This document shows, piece after piece, positions 27,840 to 37,900 of a stretch of 50,558 nucleotides of DNA. This DNA comes from a virus. The stretch lies in the IMG/VR virus record IMGVR_UViG_3300027720_000009, positions 1 through 50,558 of that record; one strand, written 5' to 3'. The translations under genes and the position numbers were made by a program. Each line of letters opens with the position of its first letter. The first letter of the stretch is position 1. The notes below the pieces were generated by a model. That model ran no database searches and had not been told where the DNA came from. It saw only the letters and a list, made by a program, of their open reading frames with translations.

Positions 27840-28841
27840 TTACTTTGTTTTTTTACTTTTTTCTTTTCTTGTTAACTTTAAAAATGGTGTGATAAAATAT
27901 GTCCATGCGTCTTCCGTTTTTGGTAGAAACTTAAAAATCCCATCATCCACCATAAACTTGATTAGATTTTTATAACTCCTACCGTCTGTATCCAAGTTCT
28001 CTGAAAATATAAGTTTTACTTGTTCAATTGATTCTTCATTCAAAAGAGGGTTAGACAAGTCCACAATCTTCTCATTAATCTCATAATACTCTTTTTCAAA
28101 TATACCTGATTTTGTCTTACCAGTCAAAATATTTTTTAAAGTTTGGTTATCTTTTTGTTCTTTCAACAATAGTTCAGCCTTTTCAAGAATTTCTTGGTAG
28201 GTAACTTTTCTTTCCAAAACTTCAGGAAAAAATTTAACGAGTGTCTTTTCTCCAAGAGATTGAATCCCTTGTATATTATCTGACTTATCACCCATCATAA
28301 TCTTCAATGTTAGGACATTTTCGTGTGGAAATTCAAAATCATTAAACTTGATTTTGTCTCCATTTTCATATGTTGTTCTAAGTGAAGGTGAATAAAGTGA
28401 AACTTTTTCAGAGATGAGCTGAGTCAAATCTTTGTCAGAAGAGAATATTAGTTTCTTTTCATTCTCAGATATTCTGCAATACTCAGCCATAAGGTCATCA
28501 GCTTCAATTCCTTGGACTTCAATTTGTCGGACATACATTTCCTCCAAGTATTGTTTAACTCTGTTTTTTTGGTATAGATATGACAAATAAATCGGTTCTT
28601 CAAAAGATAGTTTTCTATTCTGTTTGTAACTTGGATATAAAATTTCTCTTTTTGACCTTGAGTCTTCTCCGTCCCAAAACACAATTACCTTATCAAAATT
28701 GTGCTCGTCAATAAATTTTCTAAGAGTATTAATAAAGTGAAAAAGACCCCCAATATGGTTTCCATTGTGGAAATAATCTTTCACGCCATGGAAACCAATT
28801 TTAAATAGGTTATTACCGTCAATAAGGAGAGTCTTTTTCAC
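27840..28841 (-). CDS. RNase H / 5'-3' flap exonuclease (T4 Rnh-like)
   Basis: A 333-aa FEN/PIN-type nuclease that removes RNA primers and trims flaps on lagging-strand fragments. Metal-binding acidic motifs are in order: LLIDGNNLF (Asp8), VIVFWDGEDSRSKRE, GIEADDLMAEY, FSSDKDLTQL, and MGDKSDNIQGIQSLGEKT, the last resembling the helix-hairpin-helix that grips DNA. Its length is close to T4 RNase H (305 aa). The start codon is GTG (28839-28841) and no ATG gives a better beginning. The lysine-rich C-terminus (KEKSKKTK) may contact DNA or SSB. It is 18 bp downstream of the UvsX gene. Confidence 0.92.
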   Translation of the reverse strand: MKKTLLIDGNNLFKIGFHGVKDYFHNGNHIGGLFHFINTLRKFIDEHNFDKVIVFWDGEDSRSKREILYPSYKQNRKLSFEEPIYLSYLYQKNRVKQYLEEMYVRQIEVQGIEADDLMAEYCRISENEKKLIFSSDKDLTQLISEKVSLYSPSLRTTYENGDKIKFNDFEFPHENVLTLKIMMGDKSDNIQGIQSLGEKTLVKFFPEVLERKVTYQEILEKAELLLKEQKDNQTLKNILTGKTKSGIFEKEYYEINEKIVDLSNPLLNEESIEQVKLIFSENLDTDGRSYKNLIKFMVDDGIFKFLPKTEDAWTYFITPFLKLTRKEKSKKTK

Positions 28842-28859
28842 AGATACAAAGATAATTGA

Positions 28860-29849
28860 TTACTCTTCGTTTTCAACTACTTCTTCAGATTCATCAAGAA
28901 TAATTTCACCAGTTCCTGAAAGTATCGCATTCCAGTACTGAGAATATTCTTTTTTGTAATTTTCAAGTGCGTCTTTATCATCTGCAATGTATCCCTGTGG
29001 AGTTGCGATGATTTTTCCGTCTTTGTATCCAAGACCATTAATGTGGTTCTTTAGTACAGAGATTTTAGTACGGATAGCGTAAGATACAGTTCGTCCATTT
29101 TTGGTTGCTGTAATATGATTAATACCAGCATTTTTCTGATTACCAAATAGAAATACAAGTGCCGATGCCAGCCATAGTGCTTCTCCACCCTTTGCTTTGA
29201 TAGTTGGTTGTCCAAATGGATTATCTGGAAGTTCCACCCAAGGTTGATTAACAACTATAAGTGTGTTAATGTATGGATAGTCTTCTTTACGCGACTTTGT
29301 AATACGAGCCTGAATTCCCATACCAATTTTATCAGCAAGTACCGAAGCATTGTGTTGTTTACCACCTTTACCATCAAATGTCATTTTGCAAGGAACTGAG
29401 CCAACTGAATCCCAAAGGAAACAAAGTGAATAAGGAATATTACCTTTTTCTTGTTCATCAAGTAATTCATTAATATAATCAGTTACTTGTTCAATGTAAT
29501 CAAAGTTATCATTGAAGATGAACTGTCCGTCCCACTCTCCATCTGACATTTGTGCTTGTAATCCAAGTTCTACAGCGTGGTCCCAACTCCATTTTTTCTC
29601 CGTAATAATGAAAACGGGTAAATGTCCTTTCTTTTGAGCCGAAACCGCCGCTTTAATAAGCGCTGTGGTTTTGGAAGAATTTGAGTGCCCCAAGAACATA
29701 TTGATGTTGCCCAAAGCAGGACCAGGTAAACCGCAACTGTTATGGAAAGCGTCACCGACTTCATAAAACTCAGTTTCCTTATATTTGGTTTTTGTGGAGT
29801 ACTTGTCCTTAATTGCATCTAACGAAAATTCTTTTTTCTTTAATGCCAT
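28860..29849 (-). CDS. uvsX: Recombinase UvsX (RecA-like)
   Basis: A 329-aa RecA/UvsX-family strand-exchange protein used in recombination-dependent replication and repair. The Walker A motif is GHSNSSKT (residues 54-61), preceded by LPGPALGNINMFLG and followed by IITEKKWSWDHAVELGL. The Walker B region is in SLCFLWDSVGSVP. NTLIVVNQPWVELP and KAKGGEALWLASALVFLFG are typical of UvsX. The tail (DESEEVVENEE) is acidic. It lies next to the SSB and nuclease genes, as in other T4-like replication clusters. It is clearly a phage UvsX rather than cellular RecA. Confidence 0.93.
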   Translation of the reverse strand: MALKKKEFSLDAIKDKYSTKTKYKETEFYEVGDAFHNSCGLPGPALGNINMFLGHSNSSKTTALIKAAVSAQKKGHLPVFIITEKKWSWDHAVELGLQAQMSDGEWDGQFIFNDNFDYIEQVTDYINELLDEQEKGNIPYSLCFLWDSVGSVPCKMTFDGKGGKQHNASVLADKIGMGIQARITKSRKEDYPYINTLIVVNQPWVELPDNPFGQPTIKAKGGEALWLASALVFLFGNQKNAGINHITATKNGRTVSYAIRTKISVLKNHINGLGYKDGKIIATPQGYIADDKDALENYKKEYSQYWNAILSGTGEIILDESEEVVENEE

Positions 29850-29851
29850 AA

Positions 29852-30076
29852 TTAGTTGTATTTTACAATTTGTTGTAACGCTTCGCTTTTATCTTTCGCG
29901 TTTGCATATTTTTCAACCATTTTATCCATTTCTTCCAAGTGTTGTGGGTGTTCACCAATTCCAACTGGATTATTAAAATAGACCAAAAGAGTTGCTTCTG
30001 CCTCACTCATTTCGGAAGCATATTTGCTCATAAGAGCATCATAAAGTTTTTTTGAGATTTTTTCTTGAGTTGTCAT
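29852..30076 (-). CDS. Small conserved protein between SSB and UvsX
   Basis: A 74-aa, mainly helical protein. It contains VYFNNPVGIGEHPQHLEEMD, a motif I recall in small uncharacterised proteins of many T4-like phages and pelagic phages. It probably forms two or three helices with a conserved GIGEHP turn. It stops 2 bp before the UvsX start and begins 12 bp downstream of the SSB terminator region, so a link to replication or recombination is plausible by context only. No function is known to me. Confidence 0.6.
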   Translation of the reverse strand: MTTQEKISKKLYDALMSKYASEMSEAEATLLVYFNNPVGIGEHPQHLEEMDKMVEKYANAKDKSEALQQIVKYN

Positions 30077-30087
30077 TTTTTAAAGGT

Positions 30088-30122
30088 ATTAAAAACCACC
30101 CCATATTTCAGGGGTAGTTTGA
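30088..30122 (-). terminator. Rho-independent terminator after SSB gene
   Basis: On the plus strand, AAACCACCCC (30093-30102) and GGGGTAGTTT (30111-30120) make a 10-bp stem with one mismatch and an 8-nt loop. On the minus strand it is followed by a T-run (GGTTTTTAATACC). It lies directly after the SSB stop, so it could raise SSB output relative to the UvsX-helicase genes downstream. Confidence 0.7.
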
Positions 30123-30140
30123 TTAATATTTTTTTTTAAA

Positions 30141-30974
30141 TTAGAAGGGTAGGTCACCGTCAGGTTCGTCTCCGGCTTGTGGGTCAGAAATTGTTCCACC
30201 CATAGTCATTTCGCCAGATTCGTCACCGTAAACATACTTACCAAGTTCAGAAGACCAACGTGGAGTTTCACCACGAGCAATTGCTTCCAAGTATTCTACA
30301 GGCTTTTTAGAATAAACATCTTTCCAAGTGAGTTCATCTTTAACCCAAGAATCCATAGTTTCTTTGTCTTCGTGAAGTGGAGCCGGGTCATCATACATAA
30401 CAGTTTGGATAACTGTATACTCAATACCTTTTGGAGTCTTTGCCTTTGTAAGTTCCAAAATCAAGTCACGTCCTTTTTCAGGGTCAGTAATATCTCCTTT
30501 GGCTCTCCAAATCGGAATGATTTTGTCAAGAATACCTTCGTTCTTGTAGTTGTGCTTAAAACGCCAGAACTTTACTCCGTCCTCGGGTGCGTCTTTGTCA
30601 ATAACTTTAACGATGTAGAATTTACGAGCTTTGTACTGTTTTGCAAGTTCTTTATCAGAAGCTTTGCCAGTCATCATAAGTTCGTCATGAATTTCGTTCA
30701 AAGGTGAACGCTCATTATCATTTTTACCTGGGTCATAGATTTTATTCCACTTTCCCGCAACTTGGACTTCGTGAAACCATACTTCCTTAAATGGTGATGA
30801 ACCATCTGTTGTCGGAAGGACTCGGAGTCTCTTCTGTCCTGTTGATTTTCCTTGTGGGAGAATTGCCGCGAAGTACTTCTTCATTCGGTCTTCTTGTGAA
30901 ATTTTACTTCCACCTGTGTTTGATTTCGCTTTTTCATACTGAGCGAGAACAGCATCTAAAGAATTTGTCGCCAT
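30141..30974 (-). CDS. Single-stranded DNA-binding protein, T4 gp32-like
   Basis: A 277-aa protein that coats single-stranded DNA and organises replication and recombination partners. The N-terminus is helical and basic (YEKAKSNTGG...QEDRMKKYFA). The OB-fold core includes KRLRVLPTTDGSSPFKEVWF and KFWRFKHNYKNEG. The C-terminus ends in the classic acidic tip DEPDGDLPF that recruits partner proteins. The protein contains no Cys, so the zinc knuckle of T4 gp32 is absent. It is followed by a good terminator and precedes the small conserved gene and UvsX. A 70-bp AT-rich leader before the ATG probably holds its promoter, which I cannot define. Confidence 0.85.
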   Translation of the reverse strand: MATNSLDAVLAQYEKAKSNTGGSKISQEDRMKKYFAAILPQGKSTGQKRLRVLPTTDGSSPFKEVWFHEVQVAGKWNKIYDPGKNDNERSPLNEIHDELMMTGKASDKELAKQYKARKFYIVKVIDKDAPEDGVKFWRFKHNYKNEGILDKIIPIWRAKGDITDPEKGRDLILELTKAKTPKGIEYTVIQTVMYDDPAPLHEDKETMDSWVKDELTWKDVYSKKPVEYLEAIARGETPRWSSELGKYVYGDESGEMTMGGTISDPQAGDEPDGDLPF

Positions 30975-31044
30975 AATATATAATTTAAGAGTTAATAAAC
31001 AAAAGTAAGTGTGTCAGCCGTAAAAGTCAAATAAGGTCTACCAA

Positions 31045-31707
31045 TTAATTTCTAATCGGTTTAAAATCATCTTCACCCGCATAGTTGTTAAAGGTCCCTT
31101 TAATTTCGTCAACAGAAAAATCTTCAACATCGTCGGTTGTTAGAACATACTCGTTTTTACCTGTTTTTTGCATATCTTGTTGTTTGTCAGAAAAAAAATC
31201 AGTAAGTTTTTGATTATATGGTCCCGAGTCCAAACTTCTAAGTTCGAGTTTTTCTTGATTTGTTTTTGGTCTATATTTTTCTATCTTAGATTCTAAATCA
31301 TTTAATTTACTCATAACTTGGTCCATGTCAGATAATTTCTGTTCTAGGTTTGAGAGTTGTGAAAACAAATTGTTAAAATATTCTTCTTGTTTTGTTTCAA
31401 TATTTTTTTGAGATTTTACTAAATCGGTAATTTCTAATTCTTCGGAGCCAGTTTCTTGTTCTCCTTCTTCCCCAACTTTTTCAACATCTGGGTCTGTGGA
31501 AACATCAATTGGTTCCGATGTGGGTGTTTCGGTTTCCGCACCAGGTTCAGGAGGAGTTGTCTCACCCGCAGGTGGTGGGGGAGGTACTACCTCTCCTTCA
31601 GGTGGTACCACTTCTTCGGGAGCTTGCTCAAATAAATAATTATTAATTTGATTATACCTGTTTAATTCTTCCAATATAGTTTTTGAAATTTCCATTTTCT
31701 TATCCAT
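31045..31707 (-). CDS. Hypothetical protein with Pro/Glu linker and coiled coil
   Basis: A 220-aa acidic protein. After a short N-terminal helix (residues 1-28) comes a Pro/Glu/Thr-rich linker (about 29-90, with PPPPPAGE). A long coiled coil follows (about 95-145: NNLFSQLSNLEQKLSDMDQV, then MSKLNDLESKIEKY), and a small C-terminal domain ends in DDFKPIRN. It overlaps the stop of the 74-aa gene by 8 bp and is the last gene before SSB. The architecture suggests a structural or scaffolding adaptor, but I do not recognise a family and would not name a function. Confidence 0.55.
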   Translation of the reverse strand: MDKKMEISKTILEELNRYNQINNYLFEQAPEEVVPPEGEVVPPPPPAGETTPPEPGAETETPTSEPIDVSTDPDVEKVGEEGEQETGSEELEITDLVKSQKNIETKQEEYFNNLFSQLSNLEQKLSDMDQVMSKLNDLESKIEKYRPKTNQEKLELRSLDSGPYNQKLTDFFSDKQQDMQKTGKNEYVLTTDDVEDFSVDEIKGTFNNYAGEDDFKPIRN

Positions 31708-31924
31708 TTAAGAGTTGTTTAATACCTGTTTTGGTTTCAACATTAATTTTTTTATTTGACATATAAGTATTGTCCACTCTTTCAATTAGACCATCTTTCA
31801 TTCTAACTGTGTAGCAATCTCCCGTATCCAAATCACAAACTTCTTTAAATCCGTTGCCGGCATCTTTTTCTGTAATTCTTGTTTTTTTACCAAGGTAGGT
31901 ATCTAATAATTGTTTAACGTCCAT
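31700..31924 (-). CDS. Small hypothetical protein downstream of hub gene
   Basis: A 74-aa protein beginning MDVKQLLDTYLGKKTRITEK. It probably has a helix at each end around a small beta core with two Cys (VCDLDTGDCYTV) that may form a disulfide. It overlaps the next gene by 8 bp and follows the 2090-aa hub-like gene after 31 bp, in which the TATTTATA octamer occurs 14 bp before the ATG. The function is unknown. Confidence 0.5.
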   Translation of the reverse strand: MDVKQLLDTYLGKKTRITEKDAGNGFKEVCDLDTGDCYTVRMKDGLIERVDNTYMSNKKINVETKTGIKQLLNG

Positions 31925-31938
31925 AATGTTAGTTTATA

Positions 31939-31946
31939 TATAAATA
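31939..31946 (-). promoter_or_regulatory. TATTTATA element before the small 74-aa gene
   Basis: The coding-strand octamer TATTTATA ends 14 bp upstream of the ATG at 31924, in the short gap after the hub-like gene. It is one of several identical copies near tail gene starts. Its function is unproven. Confidence 0.3.
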
Positions 31947-31955
31947 TGTTGTTAA

Positions 31956-34900
31956 TTAATTAAGTGCTAAGAAAGCAGTAATTGTTTTATAAGACTCAGC
32001 AACTTTAGTTTGTATTTTTTGTAATTCTGTTGGATTTGAATTTACAAAATTATCATAAAAATTATCAGTATTTTGAGTAATATCTAAAGGCACTTTTTCA
32101 ATCCATGTTCTAGTAAATTCGGTAACGTAATCAGATTCGGTCATACCTGTTAACAGTTTGTCTGTAATTTTTTTGAAGGATGGGGAATATTTGTCGAAGC
32201 TGAAATTTATTGCGTTTTCTAAATTAGGGAAAGACGCTATTGACTCACTTGTACCAGGAGTTATATCCATACAAATATAAGTTTTATCAAAATAATTGTT
32301 TAGGTTACCTCCCCAAGTACTTGAATTATTTCCAATCGAAATTAATTGAGGGTTATTATTAAATACTTTGAAGGATTTCCCATCGTATGATTTAAGATAA
32401 TACATTGAGTAAATCCAATAAGTTGCAAACACTGAATTTTTTTGTTCCACAATGGTTCTTATCTGTCTTCTCATTTGGTCAACAGAAACAGCAGCCTGTG
32501 TTGTAGTTACAGCACTATAACTTCTATAATATGGGATTGGGGTACAGGTTCTATTTGAGCTTGGTTCCGGAGAACTATTCAAACTATTAATAATTGTATT
32601 CTTCTTAGTAACATTATTTTCATCTTTTTGTTTTTCAGATTGTCTCTTACCATATAAATCACTTACAAGTGATGTCACAAAATTTTCTTTGATGACACTC
32701 AAAAGAGCGTTTCTTAGTGGTGGGGTATAAAGTTTTTGTCTTGTACCAACCATTTTAGTTGTAAAGTTACCTACGGTAATAATGTGTTCAACTTCAGTAA
32801 TCAAATATGGTCCAGCAAAAAGTGGCACATTTCTTAAAACAAAATACATTGTGGGTTGAATCATCGCATTACCTAATGATGTAATTGTAGAACTATAACT
32901 TCTTGTTTTATAAATGTTATATAAACTTACACTTTGGGTGTATCCTTTAGTTCCCGAATTGAGATTTGCTATGTCGAATTCCATCTGTAAAGATTCGGCC
33001 GTTGGCTTACCTATATCTTGGGATACTTGGATGTCTTTAAATATATTTTGATTCTGAAGTCCGAAATCAACTTGGAATCCAACTACTTTATTAGAAAGAG
33101 CCCAATCATCTTTAATTTCTTTCAGTTTTGTATCCTCGATTAGTGGATTAGGATTTGGTTCTCCAAAATTCCAACTATCATCTTTAAAACCATTAAATTG
33201 GTTTGGATTGTTTAATTGCTCTGATGGGGTTTCAACATATTGACAAACTAATTTAGATTTGGAATCTTGGTAGTCGACTTCGCTAAATGTTCCAAACATT
33301 TTATCAGCAAAAGAAGATGGCGTATCCTGTTTAATTCTGGCCTCTCCAACTGTTTGTACATTATAAAAATTAATGTAGGCAGGCATTGAAAACATAATAA
33401 AATTATTAGTTTGAATGATTGACGAAACTATATTATACACACTCGCTTTAGGATTTGATTTTAAAAAGCTAGTCACTTTAAAAACATCAACTATTACTTT
33501 ACTTCCAATGTCTCTATTTGCCCTATCTAAAAATAAAATGTCCTCAAATAATGTCTCACTTTCGTAATTATTTGCCGCAACCCATTTATCATTAACCGCC
33601 TTAAACATTTGATAATATTCAAGTTTACTTTGTACCCCCGTTGTTGAACTCTGATTTGTTGAGTTTGTGTTTTGTTGGGCATCAGGTAAACTTTTTTGTA
33701 CCTTGGATATTACTCCTGTAAAAATCTCGTCTCTAAATACTAAAGTTCTATTTAAATATTCCTCGATATCTTGTGTAAAGTTATAACTTGGATTACCTAT
33801 ATTTTGAATTCTTTTGGAGGCGTAAATTTTAATTAAATCCGCAAAAACTATTATATTATCAACCGTAAAACCAATATTTAATTCAGTGAAAAATTCAAAT
33901 ATAAAATTAGGTTCAGTGTCAAGATTATAATCCAAATTTGTATACTGAAAATCTCCTACATTTAAATATAATGCAACCATTTCATTTGGATAATTAATTA
34001 ACACGTCATTAAAAGTGGTAGAGTTACTAATTTGTGGAAGAGCATTTGGCGTATCTCCGTCATAATTATCAAAAATTAGATTACCACTATCTAACACAAA
34101 TCTTTCAGATTCACTAGTTAAAGCTGCAAAAGTTTTAAAATTAAATTTAGTTGGATTGCCTCTTTCGAATATTGTGTTTAAATTAATATAATTGTTTACA
34201 ATATTGTTAAAATTCAATTGTTGCTTTATTGAATATTTTTCTATTATTAGATTTGGTCCTGACTCAGTGAAATCAGCTTCGTTTATTTGTAATCCTTCTC
34301 TTAGTATTGTTTGAATATTAAAACCTTCAGTTGTTTGAGCCTGTGATTTACTAAAATCTAAAAACACTTGTTCAAACAAGTCAAGCTCATCTTTAGAGAA
34401 AGTAAACATACATTCTTCTGTAAAGGGCACACCGAAGTTGTTTACATATTGACCCACGTCATTGAAATTAAATTTAAATGGGGCACTATAATTTACATCT
34501 GTAAAATATTCTAATATTGAGTTAACACTATCTTGATTTGGGTAATATCCAAAATGGGTTCCTCCCCAAAATACTCTAGTTGACCCATTAAATACCTCAT
34601 CGTTTCCATATATAGGTGTTACTAAATTACCATTTTCAAAACATTCATTAGTTACTTGAGTATATCGAGACCCAAATGATGGTGCGGAAAAGTAAAAATT
34701 ACCACTTTGATTACCAGAATTAGGGACAAAACTTTTAAATAACAAACTTACGGTTCCATAATTTAAAGAAGTATTAGGATTACCAGAGTCATATCCAAGA
34801 GGTTTATTAATTTTAGAATCACTATTACTTAGCAATATCACAGAACCATCGTCTATTTTTTGTTGTATTTCTTCTTGTATTGTGCTAACACTTGTGTATA

Positions 34901-37900
34901 GTTCAAAATCATTGTAGAAATAAAAAAAATCGTTTAAAATTCTTGGATAAAACCCAACCATCATTGACTCAAGGGTTTCTCCTTGAGTATTAGTAAACGA
35001 ATCGGTAAGTTTTATACTTATAGTACTTGAAGTTGAACTTGGGTCGGTTGAGCCTGAGAAGGTATATAATTTATTAGGGTTAAAGGTGAGTGGGTCATAT
35101 TCAGCATTTCTATTAAGACTAAATGGCGTTAAACAAGAGGCGAGCATATCTGAACCATCTATTCTAACACTCTTATATCTATTCCATAAAGAACCAATTT
35201 TCGCAATCCATAATTTAGGTAAAGCATGTATACCACCATACTTAGACAACGTAGGCCCAATGTAATCATTCTTTGACCCGTCTGAATTTCTATAAGGTTC
35301 ACTTAATGTTGATAAAGGTAAACTATTAAGGAAAAGAAATGAGGCTTGTGTATATGGGTACTCAGAACCTGACTTATAATTTATTACTCCATTTTGTATT
35401 GCCTTTACAAACATTGGGGTGTTTAGCATTGAGGAGGTATAGTTTAGGTCTTTAAGTCTGTCTTGTGATGTGATAATTCCTTCAGTGTATGAAAATTCTT
35501 TGTCATAATTATAAATTCTTTGGCTGTAAAAATCAGCCATGTTTGTTTTTACTGATTCATAATTAATTGGATTGTTTGTATTAACAAAAAACTGAAAGGG
35601 TCTATTTTGTGTAATATCTCCTTTATTTTCAAGAGCATATAGTCCTCGATAATTTATTATTTTTTTAGTGCTTGGGTCAAAGATTAATGATTTATCAGTA
35701 CTTAAAACAACCGAAGGTAAATTATTTTGATTACCTTCAAACAAATACTGTAAATTGTAGTTCTTATCGATAAATGGAAAACAATCTGTAAACTCAATTT
35801 CATTTTTATCGGGTTTATTTAAATATTTTTCCATACTTTCTTCAATATCCGACCCATTTGGGTCCGTTACAATTTGAGCCTCCGCTATCGGCAATTCTAC
35901 ATCTTTAAGTCTACTAGGGTTTAACAATTCAGATGAAAGGTAGTCGGTATTGTAGTTTGCTCTTATTAGATTTTGCCAAAAAGTACCCTGTCCCCCAATT
36001 GAGGCATTTTTCAAAACTTGATTTAGGTAATTTTCAGGAGTGAGAGTTTCTCCTTCAGGTAATCCGAAATTACTCTTAAATTGATTTATTAGCTCCGGGT
36101 CGTCAAATCCTATTCCATTTATAATATTTGTTGCTTCGTAAGCTTGTAATAAATTTAGAATAGTTGAATACCTATTGTTCCTAACAAACCCTTGATATTG
36201 AGCAATTGCTTGTATTCTTTCCCAAACTTCATATATAAATTTTATGTCTTGTAGAACTGAGTACGATTGATTACTAAGAATGTCAAAACCTGAAATAAGT
36301 AATCTATTAATTGATGTTTCATCATTGTTAGAGTCGAATGTTTGTATGGGTGTTTGGGTTCTTTGATTGTACCCTTTAACAAATTCCTCAACAAACTCGA
36401 CCTCAGGCCAAGCAATATAATCATCACCTTTAGTACGGTCTACGGATTCAGGGTCTCCAGGATATTTTAATTCATATTTAATTTCACCATCTTCTGTTGT
36501 AATTTCCTCAGCATATTGAGGCCATGGGAAAACAAAACCTTCAGAGTAGTCAGATTGATTAACAGCCGCAATCTTACTTGGGTTTTTACCATTTTTGAAA
36601 GCATCCGTATGAGTTTTTTCCATTAACCTTAAAAAAGCATCAGTAGATGCCATAATAACTCCGATTATGTTTCTTATAGTTGGTTCAAACCCTATACCTT
36701 TTTTTGAACTTAAAAGTAGATTAATTTCTGAAGTTAGTTTTTTTTCTAGCTTTGTTTTTTTATCGTTTAATATTTTTTCAATATCACTTATTTCTGTATC
36801 AAAATACCCATCTCCGTCAAATCTGAAAAAAAATGGAACAGATATAGGTATTACATTATTTAAACTTCTTCTCTGAAGGTCATTGGCAATGGCGGTTCTT
36901 AACTCATTTAATTCACCTGTAATTGTTGACTCAGAAGTATTTCTTTGTTTGGCACTTTCTCCAATATCTATTTGATATGAAATGTTGTCGGGATAGATTT
37001 TAACGTTCTCACTATCAATATTTACGGAAATTCTATTTTCGCCTTCACCAACATTTTTACCAAAGGTTGGAACTTTTGCAAGTTCGTCATTGAAGGTGTC
37101 GATAATTGTTTGTAACTCAATTATTGCGTTATCGTATTGGGAATCTTTAATAATTTGTTGTGAGTATGTATATACATTGTACGTTTTCCCGTTTTCTTTA
37201 ACAACATAATAATTTAAATTATTCAGATATTTGTTTTTCCAAGAATTTTTTGTTTCAGTTATAATTTTTTTTCTATATTCACTTAATAACTCTTGAAATT
37301 GTTTAGCGTCGGATAATGAGCTTAGGGAAACACTTCCAAAATTAGATAAGACATTCTTTTCAAAATTTTCTAATTTAACTATTAATTGTTGTACAGTTAG
37401 TTCTGGAAATTTCTCATCAATCAATTTTTTTTTCTTGTATATTTCGTATACTTTTTTTATCTCCTCATATCCCTTGTGGATTATTGTTGAATTAATCCTT
37501 GTTTCGGAGCCATTAATTTGGTCGGCAGTATTTTGTGTTGTTGATGTCGGTTCAGTTTGTACATTTTCATTAACCTGTTGTGTATACATTGTAGGTAAAG
37601 CCAACAAATATGCTTGTTGTACATCAGTTAACACATTGTATTTGTATCCTAAGAAATCTAATGTTACTTGGAAATTTCCGCTGCTTTGTTGGAATGAGGC
37701 TTGGAATTTTTGTAGAATTATTGGGTACCTTACCGCTTTACCATAATATCCTTTTAAAGTAAGATAAAATGTGGGATATGGTAAATTAAAAAAAACAGAG
37801 TATACAGAATTATTACCCTTTTCAAACAAAGCTCGACCTCTAACGTCTTCTAATGTGACAGAAATTGTTGGTATAAAACTTGCCCCACATTTATAAGTTA

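Noticed and set aside
30177-30707. A 176-codon open frame on the plus strand opposite the SSB gene
   Set aside because: It lies fully antisense to a well-supported SSB, is rich in Phe and Cys in an unnatural pattern, and every other gene is on the minus strand.
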